Assembly (NCBI GenBank): GCA_003260075.1
Contig: QLIY01000185.1
Coordinates: 1 to 64,000, forward strand
Length of the DNA: 64,000 bases
Reading direction: 5' to 3'
Source of the DNA: Phallusia mammillata
Lineage: Eukaryota; Chordata; Ascidiacea; Phlebobranchia; Ascidiidae
A model generated the notes under the pieces. It made no database searches, was not told the DNA's origin, and saw only the letters and a program-made list of their open reading frames with translations. The position numbers and the translations under genes are program-made. Each line of letters begins with the position of its first letter. The stretch's first letter is position 1. Shown in pieces: positions 23,201 through 33,483 of the stretch.

Positions 23201-26200
23201 GACGAGCTTGAAGACGTGGGAGGCGCTTGAATCTTTTTCACCTTTCTCTTCTTTTTCTTTTTCTTCTTTATCTTCTGCTCTTCCTCGGACGACGATGTGG
23301 ACGAAGATGAACTCGACTCCTCTCGTGTGACGTTGGACACCTTTTTGTGCTTCTTAATGACGATGTTCTCCTCTTCAATAAGCTCAATGATCTCCTTGTT
23401 TCGAATGATTTTGCGGCGCACTCTCCTTCTCTGCTTGTCAACCACGGCGTCGCCGTCACCAGAAGACACACTTGCGGTCCCCTCCTCCAAAACAACGATC
23501 TCCTCATCATATGAGCTGTGATCTGAACTCTTCTTGACTGACACCAGCTCTTCAGACGTTGTCGACTCTGCTATGGATCTTTTTATCTTTCGTTCTTTTG
23601 CAATGGGGACTTTTTGAATTGGAGCTTCCCTTTCGCTCTCGGAAGAAGACGAAGAAGACGTTGGAATTTTCTCCTCGATTAAAGGTTTCAAAACTGGTTG
23701 TACTGGCTCATCGTCTTCTGAAGAGGACGACGAGCTGGTGCTGCTTTGAATTGGCTCTTTAAGGGGAGGAACAACAATCACTGGAGGAGCTTCATCAATC
23801 TCGCTCTCTGGTGAAGATGCTGATGATGATGAAGATGATAATGAAGATTCAAAAGGAGGCTGGCGATCATCTATTGGTCGTTGGGCAACAATCTTTGGTA
23901 TCGGTTCCTCTTGGACTTCATCTTCACTTGAGCTTGATGAAGAACTGGATACTTCTGCTGGTTTCGTGCGTGGTAAAGTATCTTGGTCGGTATAAGGAGC
24001 TAGAGGAGGTGCTTCCTTGCTTGGCGACACTATTACTACAGTCACCGGGTCTTCGTCAACCTAAATACATATGACATCTTTTTGTTGCTGGTTTTGGAAG
24101 TTGATTAGCAAGAGCTTTAAACACGTTAGTGTCACTATTCTGCCAAAGTTTGATCAAATGTTTTACACATATTTTTGTTTAAGTATGTAAATGGTTGTTA
24201 CCAAAGTTTGAGTGGTCTCTTGTATTACGGTTTAAGAGAATTGGGATTGATGTATATGATTACATGTTTCTAACTGATATCAACACATGTTAGGTTTGTT
24301 ATTTCAAGAAACATTTTTCATGTAAACTTATATGTAGGTTGGTTTCAAATCAAATTTGTTACTGCTGGCTAATTAGCAACAACTAACATCGACAACAGTG
24401 TAAGGTGGTGCGTGCTCTTCTTCCGGCATAGGAGCCGACGGTACAATTTCGTCCTCATCGATCAGTTTCTTCTTTGGATCTGCAACAACATTCGAAAGTT
24501 TACATTCAGTCGACCACAGGACTCTTATAAAAACCGCATTCGAGCCTGGGGCGTTACAAGCAAGCTCGTTGGTGCATTACAAAGCGTACAAATGCCGTAG
24601 CTGGAGGTAAACTGCGCTTTGCACGAACTTGGCCCCCCCCCCCGCAAGCTCGTTGGTGCATTACAAAGCGTACAAATGCCGTAGCTGGAGGAAAAGTGCG
24701 TTTTGCACGAACTTGGTTGATCGGTTGCACACGGTCCATCAATTGCAGTGATTGGAATTTATGATACAAATTGATACGATGCGATGAAATGACACAGTTC
24801 TTGGACCGCATAGCAACGAGCGCCAAAAAGTATGTCACATATGCAATTATAAATGAAATAATTGTGAAACACAATAAGTTGAACATCACTATTTGCGTTG
24901 AATAGCCCCATAACTTTTGAAACGTATTTTTAAATGGTGCGGCATGCCTTATCAACCTGTTCTCCCTTCAAAAGTAAAGTGGAAAGTTGTAAAATTGTTT
25001 GCTACTGACGAGCTTGTTAATTCTTATTGAAATGTGTTAAATCCCAATCAAAGTATGTGGTAAAGCTCTTGGTCAGTTTAATCTTTATCAAACAATAATT
25101 GCCCCAAGTTATTTGCGCAACTCTTAAATAAGCAGAAACCCGAATCAAGGCATTTAGTTTTGACTTGTAAAATGTAAAACGTTTGAACCTGAAAAACCGT
25201 AACTGCCAAACGATCAAAATAAATTGTACAAAAGCGGTAGTTGATATTAAAATAATAACAACAGGAATTCCTTTATCATCACTGCGGCCGTCGGAAACAA
25301 TTCGATCGCGATAAATAGCTCACGGGCTAAAAGCAATGATCAAGTTAATCGCCTACGCTTCAACTGCAGACAATATCCTTTAAAAAATTTACGGTTTGTT
25401 TTCGCCATGCTGATCTGTATTAAGCGCATTACGTGTAAGCGCAGGTTGGCTTTGGCAAATAGATACTCAGTAGCGGGTGTTTTGGCTTTGGGGCAAAATT
25501 GTATTGCTACAAGCATAAATGTTGATGTAAAAAGAGGTTTGTAAAAAAGGAACGCTTATAAAAAGTGAACAGATATTTTGAGTCTGCGGGGCAAATCATA
25601 TCGATACAGTTAAATTACAATTTTTTGATGTAGTGCTATACAAGAATTAGCCTAACATTATCTGTGGCTTTGTGAAGTTTATTGCGCTCATGCGATTCGA
25701 AATTCAAAAAAAGAAATGCAAAATATATTAAAAAGAACACCTGTTCAGTTTTACGTAAAATAGTTTCCCCTTAATGCAGAAGATTTCCCCTTCTTTGTGC
25801 AAAACCACCATGGCTGTCCAGAATTACAATTCATTACGTCGATGAGAAGTACTTTCGCTAATTACATAATAACGGGTCGTGGCCGCGCCGCGTCAAAACA
25901 TAGGACGCTAATAACCTACATAGACTTGTTATCAGCCCCCAGCACAAATACTAATCATTTTTGTCTGTGGGAAGGCCAAGCTGGGGCGAATTGTTGGTTA
26001 TTCCTCGATTGCGGGGTCCGCCTTCCAACTTACGCACTTTGAAATATTGATTTCGAGAAACATTACGCCTACCTGGTGATGATGACGTAGAAGAGCTAGG
26101 GATGTCATTAGGATCCTTCTCCTGGTAATAAACACAAGACATGGTTTCAAGATACGGTGATATAGGAATGTAGAAGATATACATTTAAGACGTCCAAATA

Positions 26201-27960
26201 GCCTTTTGTTAAATGTGACGGCGCCTTACCAATCCCAAGTAACGACGTAATTGTAAGGCATTTATTTCAGCAACTTCTGAACTTAAAAAATCAGACACGA
26301 GTTTAAATTTGTGTAAAGCATGGTATTTCGGCAACCGTTTTGCTTTTTTTAATATACTGGATGGTATATTTCTGATTAGAATTTTCACAACCCTGAAATA
26401 TGTACCCACTAGGCTACTATACATATCCCCCGACACCTAATGAACCATCCATACATATTCGAGCCAACAATGATTCATTCAAATACCAAGAAACCCCCCC
26501 CCCGATCCTTCTCCTGGTAATAAACACAAGACATGGTTTCAAGATACGGTGGTATAGGAATGTAGAAAATATACATTTAAGGCAATAGTTTTGGCATGTG
26601 TATTTGGGAAAAATTTAGATTTAAATATGTCCAAATAGCCTTTTGTTAAATGTGACGGCGCCTTACCAATCCCAAGTAACCAAGTAATCGTAAGGCATTT
26701 ATTTCAGCAACTTTTGAACTTAAAAAATCAGACACGAGTTTAAACTTGTGTAAAACATGGTATTTTGACAACCGTTTTTCTATTTTCAATATACTGGATG
26801 GTATATTTCTTATTAGAGCTTTCACCACCATGAAATATGTACCCACTACTATACATATCTCCCGACACCTAACGAACCATCCATCTTTACTCTATCCAAC
26901 AATGATTCATTCAAATACCAAGAAGCGCTTAGAGTGGCTAACACAAATGATACATATCTAGTTCCCAATTCTATTTATCCCCGAGCTATTTGGTACGCTA
27001 TCGCCGTGCTGCTTTGATTCGTGCAACGTTTGTACTTGATATACTAAGAATTGTTCGAAAGACTTTCTTTCGAGATATCCCCCCCCCCGTTCCCAATTCT
27101 ATTTATCCCCGAGCTATTTGGTACGCTATCGCCGTGGCTGCTTTGATTTGTGCAACGTTTGTACTTGATATACTAAGAAATGTTCGAAAGACTTTCTTTC
27201 GAGATACCAAAACGACAGGTCAAGACTGTAACTATGTCCAGAGCAGGAAAAAGCCGTGACCCTTGACCCCACAAGATAAATAACCTTTCACTCACATCGA
27301 TATCAATGAGGACGTGGCCATTGCTGTCATGCGGATCCTCGTATGATGTTATCACATTGTTGTCCGGTTTTAGTTTGGGTTTTTCTGCACAATATATAAA
27401 TTTGTTAAACCCATCCAATAGTTATTGTTTTGCGAATACTGATAAGCGAGTCCTCCGTAAAAAAAGATTTTCTAGGTTAGCGCTAACACGCAAAACAAGT
27501 AATGAAAACACCTGTGTTTGCTATGTATGTTTTACAGATAAATGCTTATAACCGACAAAATTCAAAAAAAAGTTTACTTTTAATTTGATTTTGAGGGTAG
27601 CGAAATTACATGTTCTAATGCTTAAGGGCGTTATGTCGAGGTAGTGCAATAACCGTAGTTGTCATCAGTGTAAATAAATCGGAACTGACATTTATGATCT
27701 TGCTGCCCCAGGCGCATTTCTGTCAGTTGATATCATTCGTACTTGTATTGTTATTGAAGCTGCTTAAAACGCGGTGATTTTTGCATGGCCAGAAGTAAAT
27801 TACATGCTTTGAGCCGAACAAATGAAATAAGTGAAGGGTATCGTAGGTTTAACGTGTGACAAATGATTTTCTTTTATCACTGCCATTCAAAATCACGCCG
27901 GGTTCAACATTTTTAATATTGGCATGCTAATTTTCATGACAAATAAATTTGTGAAAGTTT

Positions 27961-28052
<92 letters not shown>

Positions 28053-28619
28053 AGATCGGCCGTATTGGCTAGTGTAGCCATCCAACGGCACTCCAGTTTT
28101 TGTTTTGCGAAAAGCGTGGTGCATTTACTATTTTAGGGCAATGTTTAAAAAATATAAACGTCTTCAAAAAAGATTAAACTAAGTTTTTCGCGTAGCACAA
28201 CTATATTGCAAATCTTCGTTAAGTGATGCTTTTACTGAAAACTCGTTTTATAAAGGCGTCACCATGGTACCATACAATAACACACATAACCTAATATGGC
28301 AAGGTGCACTTGGCGTATAATGAAGCCAAACAAATTGGGGAGTTTTAACACTTATTTTGATTTAAAAACGTTAATTTTTTTTATAAATATTCAACAGTTT
28401 GTTGAACACTACTTTTGTACAACCACGAAAGAAACAGACAAAGTTTTTACAAATCAATTAACTAATGATTCAACTCCAAAATTGCGACAAAAAATAAATA
28501 AATAACGAACACAACTTACTTTTGGGTTGTCGGCGGTACAGCAGGTAGGTTACCATGCCAGCAACCACTGCAAACTGCACCCCGAGAATAACAAAGAGGG
28601 CAATAAGTCCACCATCCAT
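13794..28619 (-). CDS. Membrane-anchored multi-plakin-repeat protein, complete gene model, 37 exons
   Basis: Exons in transcript order: 28619-28520, 27384-27296, 26121-26073, 24479-24388, 24060-22818, 22788-22708, 22628-22570, 22455-22310, 22154-22042, 21906-21766, 21648-21513, 21384-21251, 21179-21011, 20881-20760, 20654-20602, 20431-20337, 20275-20163, 20092-19952, 19836-19701, 19632-19499, 19419-19251, 18878-18757, 18644-18577, 18312-18218, 18152-18040, 17971-17831, 17669-17534, 17471-17338, 16979-16811, 16693-16612, 16534-16339, 15747-15585, 15090-14962, 14889-14698, 14574-14436, 14362-14305, 14005-13794. All junctions are GT-AG and phase-consistent; the sum is 5,664 nt (1,887 residues). 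Seen: one N-terminal hydrophobic segment, a Ser/Glu-rich linker, and repeated LLEAQ/ATGG/DPNT motifs typical of plectin-desmoplakin PRDs. No plakin domain, CH domain or long coiled coil was seen. Family knowledge: PRDs bind intermediate filaments. Inferred role: tethering filaments to a membrane. One copy each of two artefactually doubled exons is used. Ends are by sequence only, with no transcript evidence. Confidence 0.85.
14436..16534 (-). CDS. Divergent PRD cassette IV, exons 31-35
   Basis: Exon 31 (16339-16534, 196 nt), exon 32 (15585-15747, 163 nt), exon 33 (14962-15090), exon 34 (14698-14889) and exon 35 (14436-14574) encode a fourth PRD-like unit. Recognisable motifs are [72 protein letters not shown] and [12 protein letters not shown]. 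It is less conserved and has different exon lengths. Second copies of exon 31 (16021-16216) and exon 32 (15151-15313) are present. Including both copies of either would break the reading frame, and each pair flanks a roughly 10-nt C-run, so the extra copies are read as allelic assembly duplicates. Confidence 0.82.
15560..15569 (+). other. 10-nt C-run at an overlapping join
   Basis: Sequence after it repeats about 15140-15330, giving a second copy of a PRD exon. Confidence 0.85.
16319..16330 (+). other. C-run at an overlapping join
   Basis: Sequence after it repeats about 16015-16310, giving a second copy of a PRD exon. Twelve C because flanking bases are also C. Confidence 0.85.
16612..18152 (-). 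CDS. PRD cassette III, exons 25-30
   Basis: Exons of 113, 141, 136, 134, 169 and 82 nt encode residues about 1,267-1,525. The first five have the same lengths and phases as in cassettes I and II. The last (16612-16693) is shorter; after [13 protein letters not shown] it ends in phase 0 with a basic tail, so this cassette has lost the long linker seen after the other two. A 77 nt C-run (17141-17217) lies in the intron between exons 28 and 29 and probably marks a sequence gap. Confidence 0.87.
17141..17217 (+). other. Long C-run, 77 nt, probable gap filler
   Basis: Lies in an intron of PRD cassette III; no duplicated flank is obvious. Confidence 0.75.
18218..18644 (-). CDS. Inter-cassette linker, exons 23-24
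   Basis: Exon 23 (18577-18644, 68 nt) encodes a run of Ser followed by an acidic patch. Exon 24 (18218-18312, 95 nt) encodes a Thr-rich segment ([16 protein letters not shown]) and ends in EKRR. Exon 24 matches the 95 nt exon between cassettes I and II in length, phase and sequence. Confidence 0.8.
18757..20275 (-). CDS. PRD cassette II, exons 17-22
   Basis: Six exons of 113, 141, 136, 134, 169 and 122 nt, the same lengths and phases as cassette I, encode residues about 941-1,212. Motifs in order: [58 protein letters not shown] with [27 protein letters not shown] with [18 protein letters not shown], and [14 protein letters not shown]. Donor and acceptor sites are canonical at every boundary. 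It is very close to cassette III, suggesting recent tandem duplication or gene conversion. Confidence 0.88.
20337..20654 (-). CDS. Inter-cassette linker, exons 15-16
   Basis: Two short exons (20602-20654, 53 nt; 20337-20431, 95 nt) join PRD cassettes I and II. The first encodes a Ser/Asp-rich stretch ([12 protein letters not shown]). The second encodes a Thr/Val-rich stretch ([15 protein letters not shown]) ending in EKRR immediately before the next SGW motif. The second has an equal-length counterpart between cassettes II and III, so the linker was duplicated with the PRD. Confidence 0.8.
20760..22154 (-). CDS. PRD cassette I, exons 9-14
   Basis: Six exons of 113, 141, 136, 134, 169 and 122 nt encode residues about 620-891. 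In order they carry the SGWNRQVTL entry motif, the [12 protein letters not shown] segment, [24 protein letters not shown] through [27 protein letters not shown] with [13 protein letters not shown], and [14 protein letters not shown]. These are the repeated helical-hairpin signatures of plakin repeat domains. Exon junctions fall in phases 2-1-1-2-1-2-1. The donor after exon 13 (GTTATT) is weak compared with the other cassettes, but its position is fixed by alignment to them. Confidence 0.88.
22310..24060 (-). CDS. Exons 5-8: acidic Ser/Glu-rich linker
   Basis: Exon 5 (22818-24060, 1,243 nt, residues about 111-524) is the longest exon of the gene. It is low-complexity, with repeated poly-Ser followed by Glu/Asp clusters (SSSSEDE type), Pro-rich spacers, Lys/Arg patches near its middle, and a repeated VVRELVK-type motif near its 3' end. 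Exons 6 (22708-22788), 7 (22570-22628) and 8 (22310-22455) continue the acidic Ser-rich theme; exon 8 ends in EERR just before the first PRD. The Ser-acidic blocks match the general casein kinase 2 consensus, so heavy phosphorylation is plausible but inferred. No folded domain is recognisable. Splice phases 0, 1, 1, 0, 2 fit the neighbours. Confidence 0.82.
24388..28619 (-). CDS. Exons 1-4: N-terminal transmembrane anchor and juxtamembrane region
   Basis: Exon 1 (28520-28619) begins ATG and encodes MDGG followed by about 24 hydrophobic residues (5-28), then RRQPK. Exon 2 (27296-27384) continues with KKPKLK and an acidic stretch. Exon 3 (26073-26121) is a Ser-rich 49 nt exon. Exon 4 (24388-24479) is acidic and proline-containing. 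Phases run 1, 0, 1, 0, so the frame is preserved into exon 5. A short acidic N-terminus and a strongly basic flank after the hydrophobic segment predict an N-out/C-in signal anchor, leaving the rest of the protein cytoplasmic. The introns are long (about 1.1-1.6 kb) and contain two artificial C-run joins plus the allelic duplicates beside them. A partial second copy of the exon 3 acceptor region follows the C-run at 26494; it is not a separate exon. Confidence 0.78.
24633..24643 (+). other. C-run at an overlapping join
   Basis: 24568-24632 is repeated at 24644-24712 with small differences. Confidence 0.85.
26494..26503 (+). other. 10-nt C-run at an overlapping join
   Basis: 26111-26450 is repeated at about 26504-26880, including the edge of exon 3 of the large PRD gene. 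Confidence 0.85.
27079..27088 (+). other. 10-nt C-run at an overlapping join
   Basis: About 26963-27078 is repeated at 27089-27210. Confidence 0.85.
27962..28051 (+). other. Long C-run, 90 nt, probable gap filler
   Basis: The longest run in the window; it truncates a MITE fragment that begins immediately after it. Confidence 0.75.
28052..28100. repeat. Fragment of the palindromic MITE family
   Basis: The words GATCGGCCGTATTGGCTAGTG and GGCACTCCAGTTTTTG match the middle of the element at 10418-10592. The fragment starts directly at the end of a 90-nt C-run, so its left part is probably missing from the assembly. Confidence 0.55.
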
Positions 28620-29639
28620 CCTTGCAACTCACAAATGTTCTGGACCCGATATATCGCGTTGCTTCATAAAGGATGACGTTTCAGCCCCCGGCTATTGTTC
28701 GTTCTTACGGCTGAGGCCCAAAAGGTTCTTGGATGGCTGAGCTACTTCTGTCTGTAGTACTGGATTGGTTTATGCCACAAACTAAAACTCACACGTGACA
28801 TCTACGTGGGTGCGTCTTTTTTGCTAAGGGTTTTGTGTTTTTGTCGTAATTTTGTGATTTCGGTTTTAAGTGTGATTTAAATAGTAGCTCCTAGTACATT
28901 ACATAAACACACATTTTCTCTTCTGGTTGTTCGATATGTTCTGAATTAACAAATATACATAGCCTAAAGCGAGATACAACAGACGATTAGTTAAAATATA
29001 GACATCTTCAAGCACTAAATTGTCGACAATAGGGTTGCTTATCTGTTCAAACCTATTTGAAAACACATCAGTCAGTTTGTACGCAAAACTAATTTTGCTT
29101 CCACATTTTAGGTCTAGAACATATTAAAAGCACTGATGTGATCTCCACATTCCGTTGTAACACACGCGTTCCAACCACAAAGCTTGCCTCAAGCATTTAA
29201 GCTGATAGCGATGCAACATTGCACAAACGATTTAACCATCTGCATACATTACATCTATATGACGCTCATTTAATAGTTAAATTTACGATAAGCAGTCTAT
29301 AAAACAAATCGTTCAAACAATTACTTTACTGCATGTAAGACTTAAAGATGTGTTGAACGGTCAGTATCGTATGTCTTTTTAAAACAAGGGCAAGTACAAA
29401 ATAATATTATCAACCTGAACATTGCTATGGTGTTTCTTTATCATTTGTTGGGGAAAAAGCAATTGTAACTCTAAATAGACATAAAAATTGTATCAATTTA
29501 TTCTAGCAAATGCCGTTAACAAAAAGTTGTGTATTTTGTGTTGCAAGATTTGTTGATTAGACCAAAAAAGACGTTTCCCAAAAACACGGTTTCCGTTCAT
29601 CGAATAAATTGTAAAGAACAGATTTAGTACCGTGGTCGG

Positions 29640-29745
29640 TGTGTATAAGACATCGATTGCAAAATTTCATCGTTTAACGAAACTCGCCCTAATCTAATGA
29701 GTTACCGCAATCACCAGCTTTAACCTTCCTCTGGGTCGTATTACA
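29640..29745. repeat. Dispersed repeat, copy 1
   Basis: About 105 bp (from a GGTCGGTGTGTATAAGACAT-like start through CTCGCCCTAATCTAATGAG) recurs at 33838-33955 with a few differences. It has no coding content. Copy 1 is followed directly by a hAT-like end. Confidence 0.6.
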
Positions 29746-29747
29746 CC

Positions 29748-29790
29748 CACGGGGGTCGCGACCCATAGGTCGAAAAGCACTGAGCTAAAG
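29748..29790. mobile_element. hAT-like terminal fragment
   Basis: GGGGTCGCGACCCATAGG followed by TCGAAAAGCACTGAG resembles the common hAT end that pairs a GTCGCGACC core with a GAACCACTG-like terminus. It is present in copy 1 of the dispersed repeat but absent from copy 2, so it looks like a later insertion. Confidence 0.45.
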
Positions 29791-30856
29791 TGATTGCGAT
29801 CCTACGGCAGAACACAGAAGTCAAGCATTATTTAAATAACAGGACACTTGACCCGATGGATAACTCACGTTATTTCAGCGTCCGTGCTGTTTTACGCAAC
29901 TGTTCAACAATGACAATGTGACAATTAAAGACATCGCAAAATATAGAAAGTAAAACAAACTTGCGCCCAATGCGTCTCAGGGCACGATGGAAACTAACTA
30001 CCTTCTGGAGAAATAGTGGAGATAATACGCGCAGGTGTCGCTAACCCACGGATCAACCGGTTATTGCTAAAGACAATATCTTTCTGCAATAATCTCAAAC
30101 CTTAGGGACTTTTTAGGCATGATTTTGTGTTTGCAACATTCCATTTGAAGTGGAATGTCTCTCAAAACCCGCCACATTGGTACCGAACACGACTGGTTAA
30201 AATATATGGCTGGAAAACGTATGCTTGCCCAAAACATTTAGGGTTTACTCAATTCAACGTTTAACAAACTTTAGGTGTTGATTGTGTTTAAGCATGAGGT
30301 GTTAAAAAAACTTATTTCTCTGAAAAACATTGCTCGAATAGCGCATAGTACAAAACATCAGATTTTCCTGTAGTAGGTTATATTATAAGTTACATACAAA
30401 CACACGCAAAAAGAGCTACAGGTATACAAGAAAATTAGAAAATGAGTGTATTCTTATTAAGGTAGCGTCGCTTTGTGCAATTTTCGAGTTTGTATGTTTC
30501 ATTCGTTGAAAATTTCTCATTTGTTTACCTTTAAACTGCTTGTATCAATGCAGCCACAATACGTCTTTTGACAATCACAGAAGATTAAGCTACAATGTCG
30601 ATAAGCAGTTCCGACATGGCATGGGTACTTATTTATGCAGCCAGCTTTAAAGCAAATATTAGTATCAACGGGGTAATAAGTAATTAAAGCACTTACTGCT
30701 GTGTGGAAACATTTCACAGGTGCAACCTTGAGGTGCAATGTTTACAATGATTTGCATATTGGAGAACAACGAAGCAACGCATCAAGCCAACAAATAATAA
30801 GCTGCAGACAGTGCACATGGCTACACTAAAGCCAATATACGGCCTATATTTTGTGA

Positions 30857-30915
30857 CCAGCTGCACTGATGAGAACTTATAGGTCGAAACAGTGTGCACT
30901 GTCTGCAAAGTAACT
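30857..30915. repeat. Fragment of the palindromic MITE family
   Basis: The stretch AGCTGCACTGATGAGAACTT, followed by a GTCGAAACAG-like word and GTGCACTG, matches the right end of the element at 10418-10592, with several substitutions. It is in the spacer between the PRD cluster and the first connexin. Confidence 0.5.
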
Positions 30916-31176
30916 TTTGTTTTGTTATATGTGCAGATTGAAATGTTAGATTGCACATAATGAATGTTTCTTCATTTCTGTTTTAGCTGCACATTTGTTA
31001 TTACACGGTTTAAATCTATGTTGTTGTTTTTTTGCTTGCATAATAGAAAAAAAAATGCAAAGTCGCTTCGAGATTTACGATTGAGTAGAAAATTATTGAA
31101 GAATCTTTCTTCTAAAATCTAAACAGATCCGTTTCTGCACACTATTTTTAACAAATTTTTAACAAAAAGTGTAAAG

Positions 31177-33483
31177 ATGGTCAGTAATATCATAAAGAAG
31201 CACCTGGAACAAGGCTACGAACACTCAACATTGGTTGGAAAGTTGTGGATCAGATTATTTTTTGTTGTGAGACTCTTGCTGGTAGTTTTTATAGCTGGCA
31301 CTGTATTTGGCGACGAGCAAGCCTTCAAATGCAACACACAGACTCCAGGTTGTCCCAATATATGTTTGAACGACTTTAGTCCAATATCTTTAAGTCGATT
31401 ATGGGCGCTTCAGGTATGAAAAAAACTGGTAGTGGCAAAAAATAATTCTTTTTTACTAGTTTAGGTTGTTATTACTTGCCTACTGCTAAAGGTCTTCGTT
31501 ATAAAAAGTCCAAAAACAACCTAATTTAACAGAGCTTGGCCGTTTCATTGCCAACCGTAGTTTTTATGGTGTACTCGACTCACAAGATCAGTCAGGTCAA
31601 AAAAATGCGCCAGCAGGAGCAGCATAAACCCCCCCCCCTGGAAGTAATGAGGAAAAGGGCGATGGAGGACATTGTAAAAAGAGAGGAAAGTGGAAGGCCA
31701 GGTGAGGACTTGGTTGTTAGTTATTGAAGTATGGGGTTGTGCAGCCAAAAAATCCATTTTCTGTTACATTGAATAAAGCTAGCTTTATGCATAACGCAAG
31801 AGACTGTACAAATTTTGATGGCAAACGTCAGACTAGGACTGGCCTTACAGATAATAATGGCAACACTTGTAGTAAACTATTTAAACAGTGTACAGCCGGC
31901 GTGGATCTTAATCTTCTTTTACTGTGTATGTGTATTAAAATTGCAAACTTATCTTTGTTTAGAACATGTCAATTTGGAAGATGCACCGATTTTTGTGGAC
32001 GAAATGGTAAGAAACTTTAGGTTGTATTTACTTTAAATAAATATGTGCAGTTTCATTACCTATAACCAATGCTTTAGCTTTTCATAAAGATGTGTTTGTG
32101 TTTAACCACAGTAAACAAGCCTGTACATTGTACCCAAATTTAGGACAAACAGAAGCAGGAGTGCGGAGTAATATTTGCGATAATGGTGTAAATACTATTT
32201 GCAGCAGTAAACGACTGTTCAGTTGCAAACGGGGACGTTATGCAGTTTTGCTGCCAACATTCGCAACTTGTTTTCTTCACGTAGGTTGCTGACAGAGACA
32301 AGGAAGAAGACAAAGTTTTTCCGACCAAATTAAACTCGGACACTACGTCACATATATGTCTTGCATATGTTGCGCAGGTAAACGCTGACAGCCTTTTTGC
32401 ACCAACTTCATGGGAAAACATTAACTTGCCTTCTCAAAAAAAACTTTTTATTTGATTTAACCTGTGTAAAACCTTTTAAAGAGTACTTCAACCTGGCATT
32501 TCACTTTTAGGTGTTTGTGCGGCTTGTGATAGAGATTGGATTTATGGTCTTGCAATTCAATATTTACGTGTTTAAATTCTGGGTGCCGGAACTTTTCAAA
32601 TGCGCTAGATGGCCTTGCCCCAACGTGGTCAATTGCACCGTTCCGAGGCCAAAGGAAAAGACAATGATGATCTGGGTAATTTTCGGTGAGTTTAAACGAC
32701 CTCGATATATAGTTTTTTTGGCATTGTGGAGATGTCAACGGACAGTAGCGCTATCACAGAGAAATTAGCAGTACCTGCAAAATGCTGCTGCAATCATAAT
32801 GCGCCCAGCCTATTAAAGGCGTTATACCCAGTTTTTTTAAGGTTTAGTTTGGGTCATTGCTAAGTAGTTTTAAGAGACCGCAAGTGTTTCATTTAAATAC
32901 CAAAAACTGTAGTTGTAGTTGCAAGTCCAAATTTTGGGAAACCGCTGGAGAAATTTGGGGAACACCTTAAAAAAAACACTGGTGGAGACCGACATGTTCT
33001 AAGTGCGTCACTTAATTAGGCACAATCTTGTTCAAGTAAAATTGTATCACTGTTTTTTTCGTTGTTTGTTAGTTTTGCGATCCTTTAATTGATCTCGTTT
33101 CAGGCATCAGTTCAGTGATGGTACTCCTTAATATTATTGAGCTCTTTTCCTTGGGTATTCGCAAAATCACCAAAGCCCACAAACAGCGAAGCCAGAACAA
33201 TAAAAAAGAAAACATGACCTTTAAAAACCTGTATCATTTCACCGGCCACAAAGGACAATACGGTGGAGCGAGAAATCCAAGAGGTTACCAACAACCGTCA
33301 GAACCTGGGTTGGTTACGCAAGTAGCAGCTTGTCGGGAGAGGGCGGTAGTGATTTCGACGAAGAAATGTTTTTCTGATTGGAATTGTTCACGCAACAGAT
33401 TTCAACAAAGTAATCGCAAAAAACATAATAGTATTACTTATTACGTTGAAATCTGTGTTGTACAATCACTGACTGACTGTTAG
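31177..33483 (+). CDS. Connexin-type gap junction protein, gene 1, 6 exons
   Basis: Exons: 31177-31413, 31533-31701, 31963-32006, 32285-32377, 32511-32685, 33104-33483; all phases match, 365 residues. Exon 1 holds the N-terminal helix, TM1 (LFFVVRLLLVVFIAGTVFG) and extracellular loop 1 with Cys52-x6-Cys59-x3-Cys63. Exon 2 holds TM2 and the start of the cytoplasmic loop. Exon 5 holds TM3 and extracellular loop 2 with Cys212-x4-Cys217-x5-Cys223 and the SRPKEKT-like PRPKEKT motif. Exon 6 holds TM4 and the tail. Family knowledge: six subunits form a hemichannel, and two hemichannels dock as a gap junction. A 10-nt C-run lies in exon 2 (31629-31638), exactly where gene 2 has a Lys-rich segment, so part of the loop may be missing. 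The tail is frameshifted relative to gene 2. Confidence 0.88.
31629..31638 (+). other. 10-nt C-run inside a connexin exon
   Basis: In frame, but it replaces the Lys-rich segment present at the same place in the second connexin. Confidence 0.6.

Larger units (their letters stand above)
28620..31176. other. Divergent intergenic region between PRD gene and first connexin
   Basis: About 2.5 kb between two genes transcribed away from each other. It holds a dispersed repeat, a hAT-like fragment and a MITE fragment. I see no exon on either strand. It must contain the promoters of both genes, possibly shared; no convincing TATA box could be fixed to a start site. Confidence 0.5.

Noticed and set aside
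27893..28136. Frames with 30-residue poly-Pro or poly-Gly
   Set aside because: Created by the 90-nt C-run filler in an intron.
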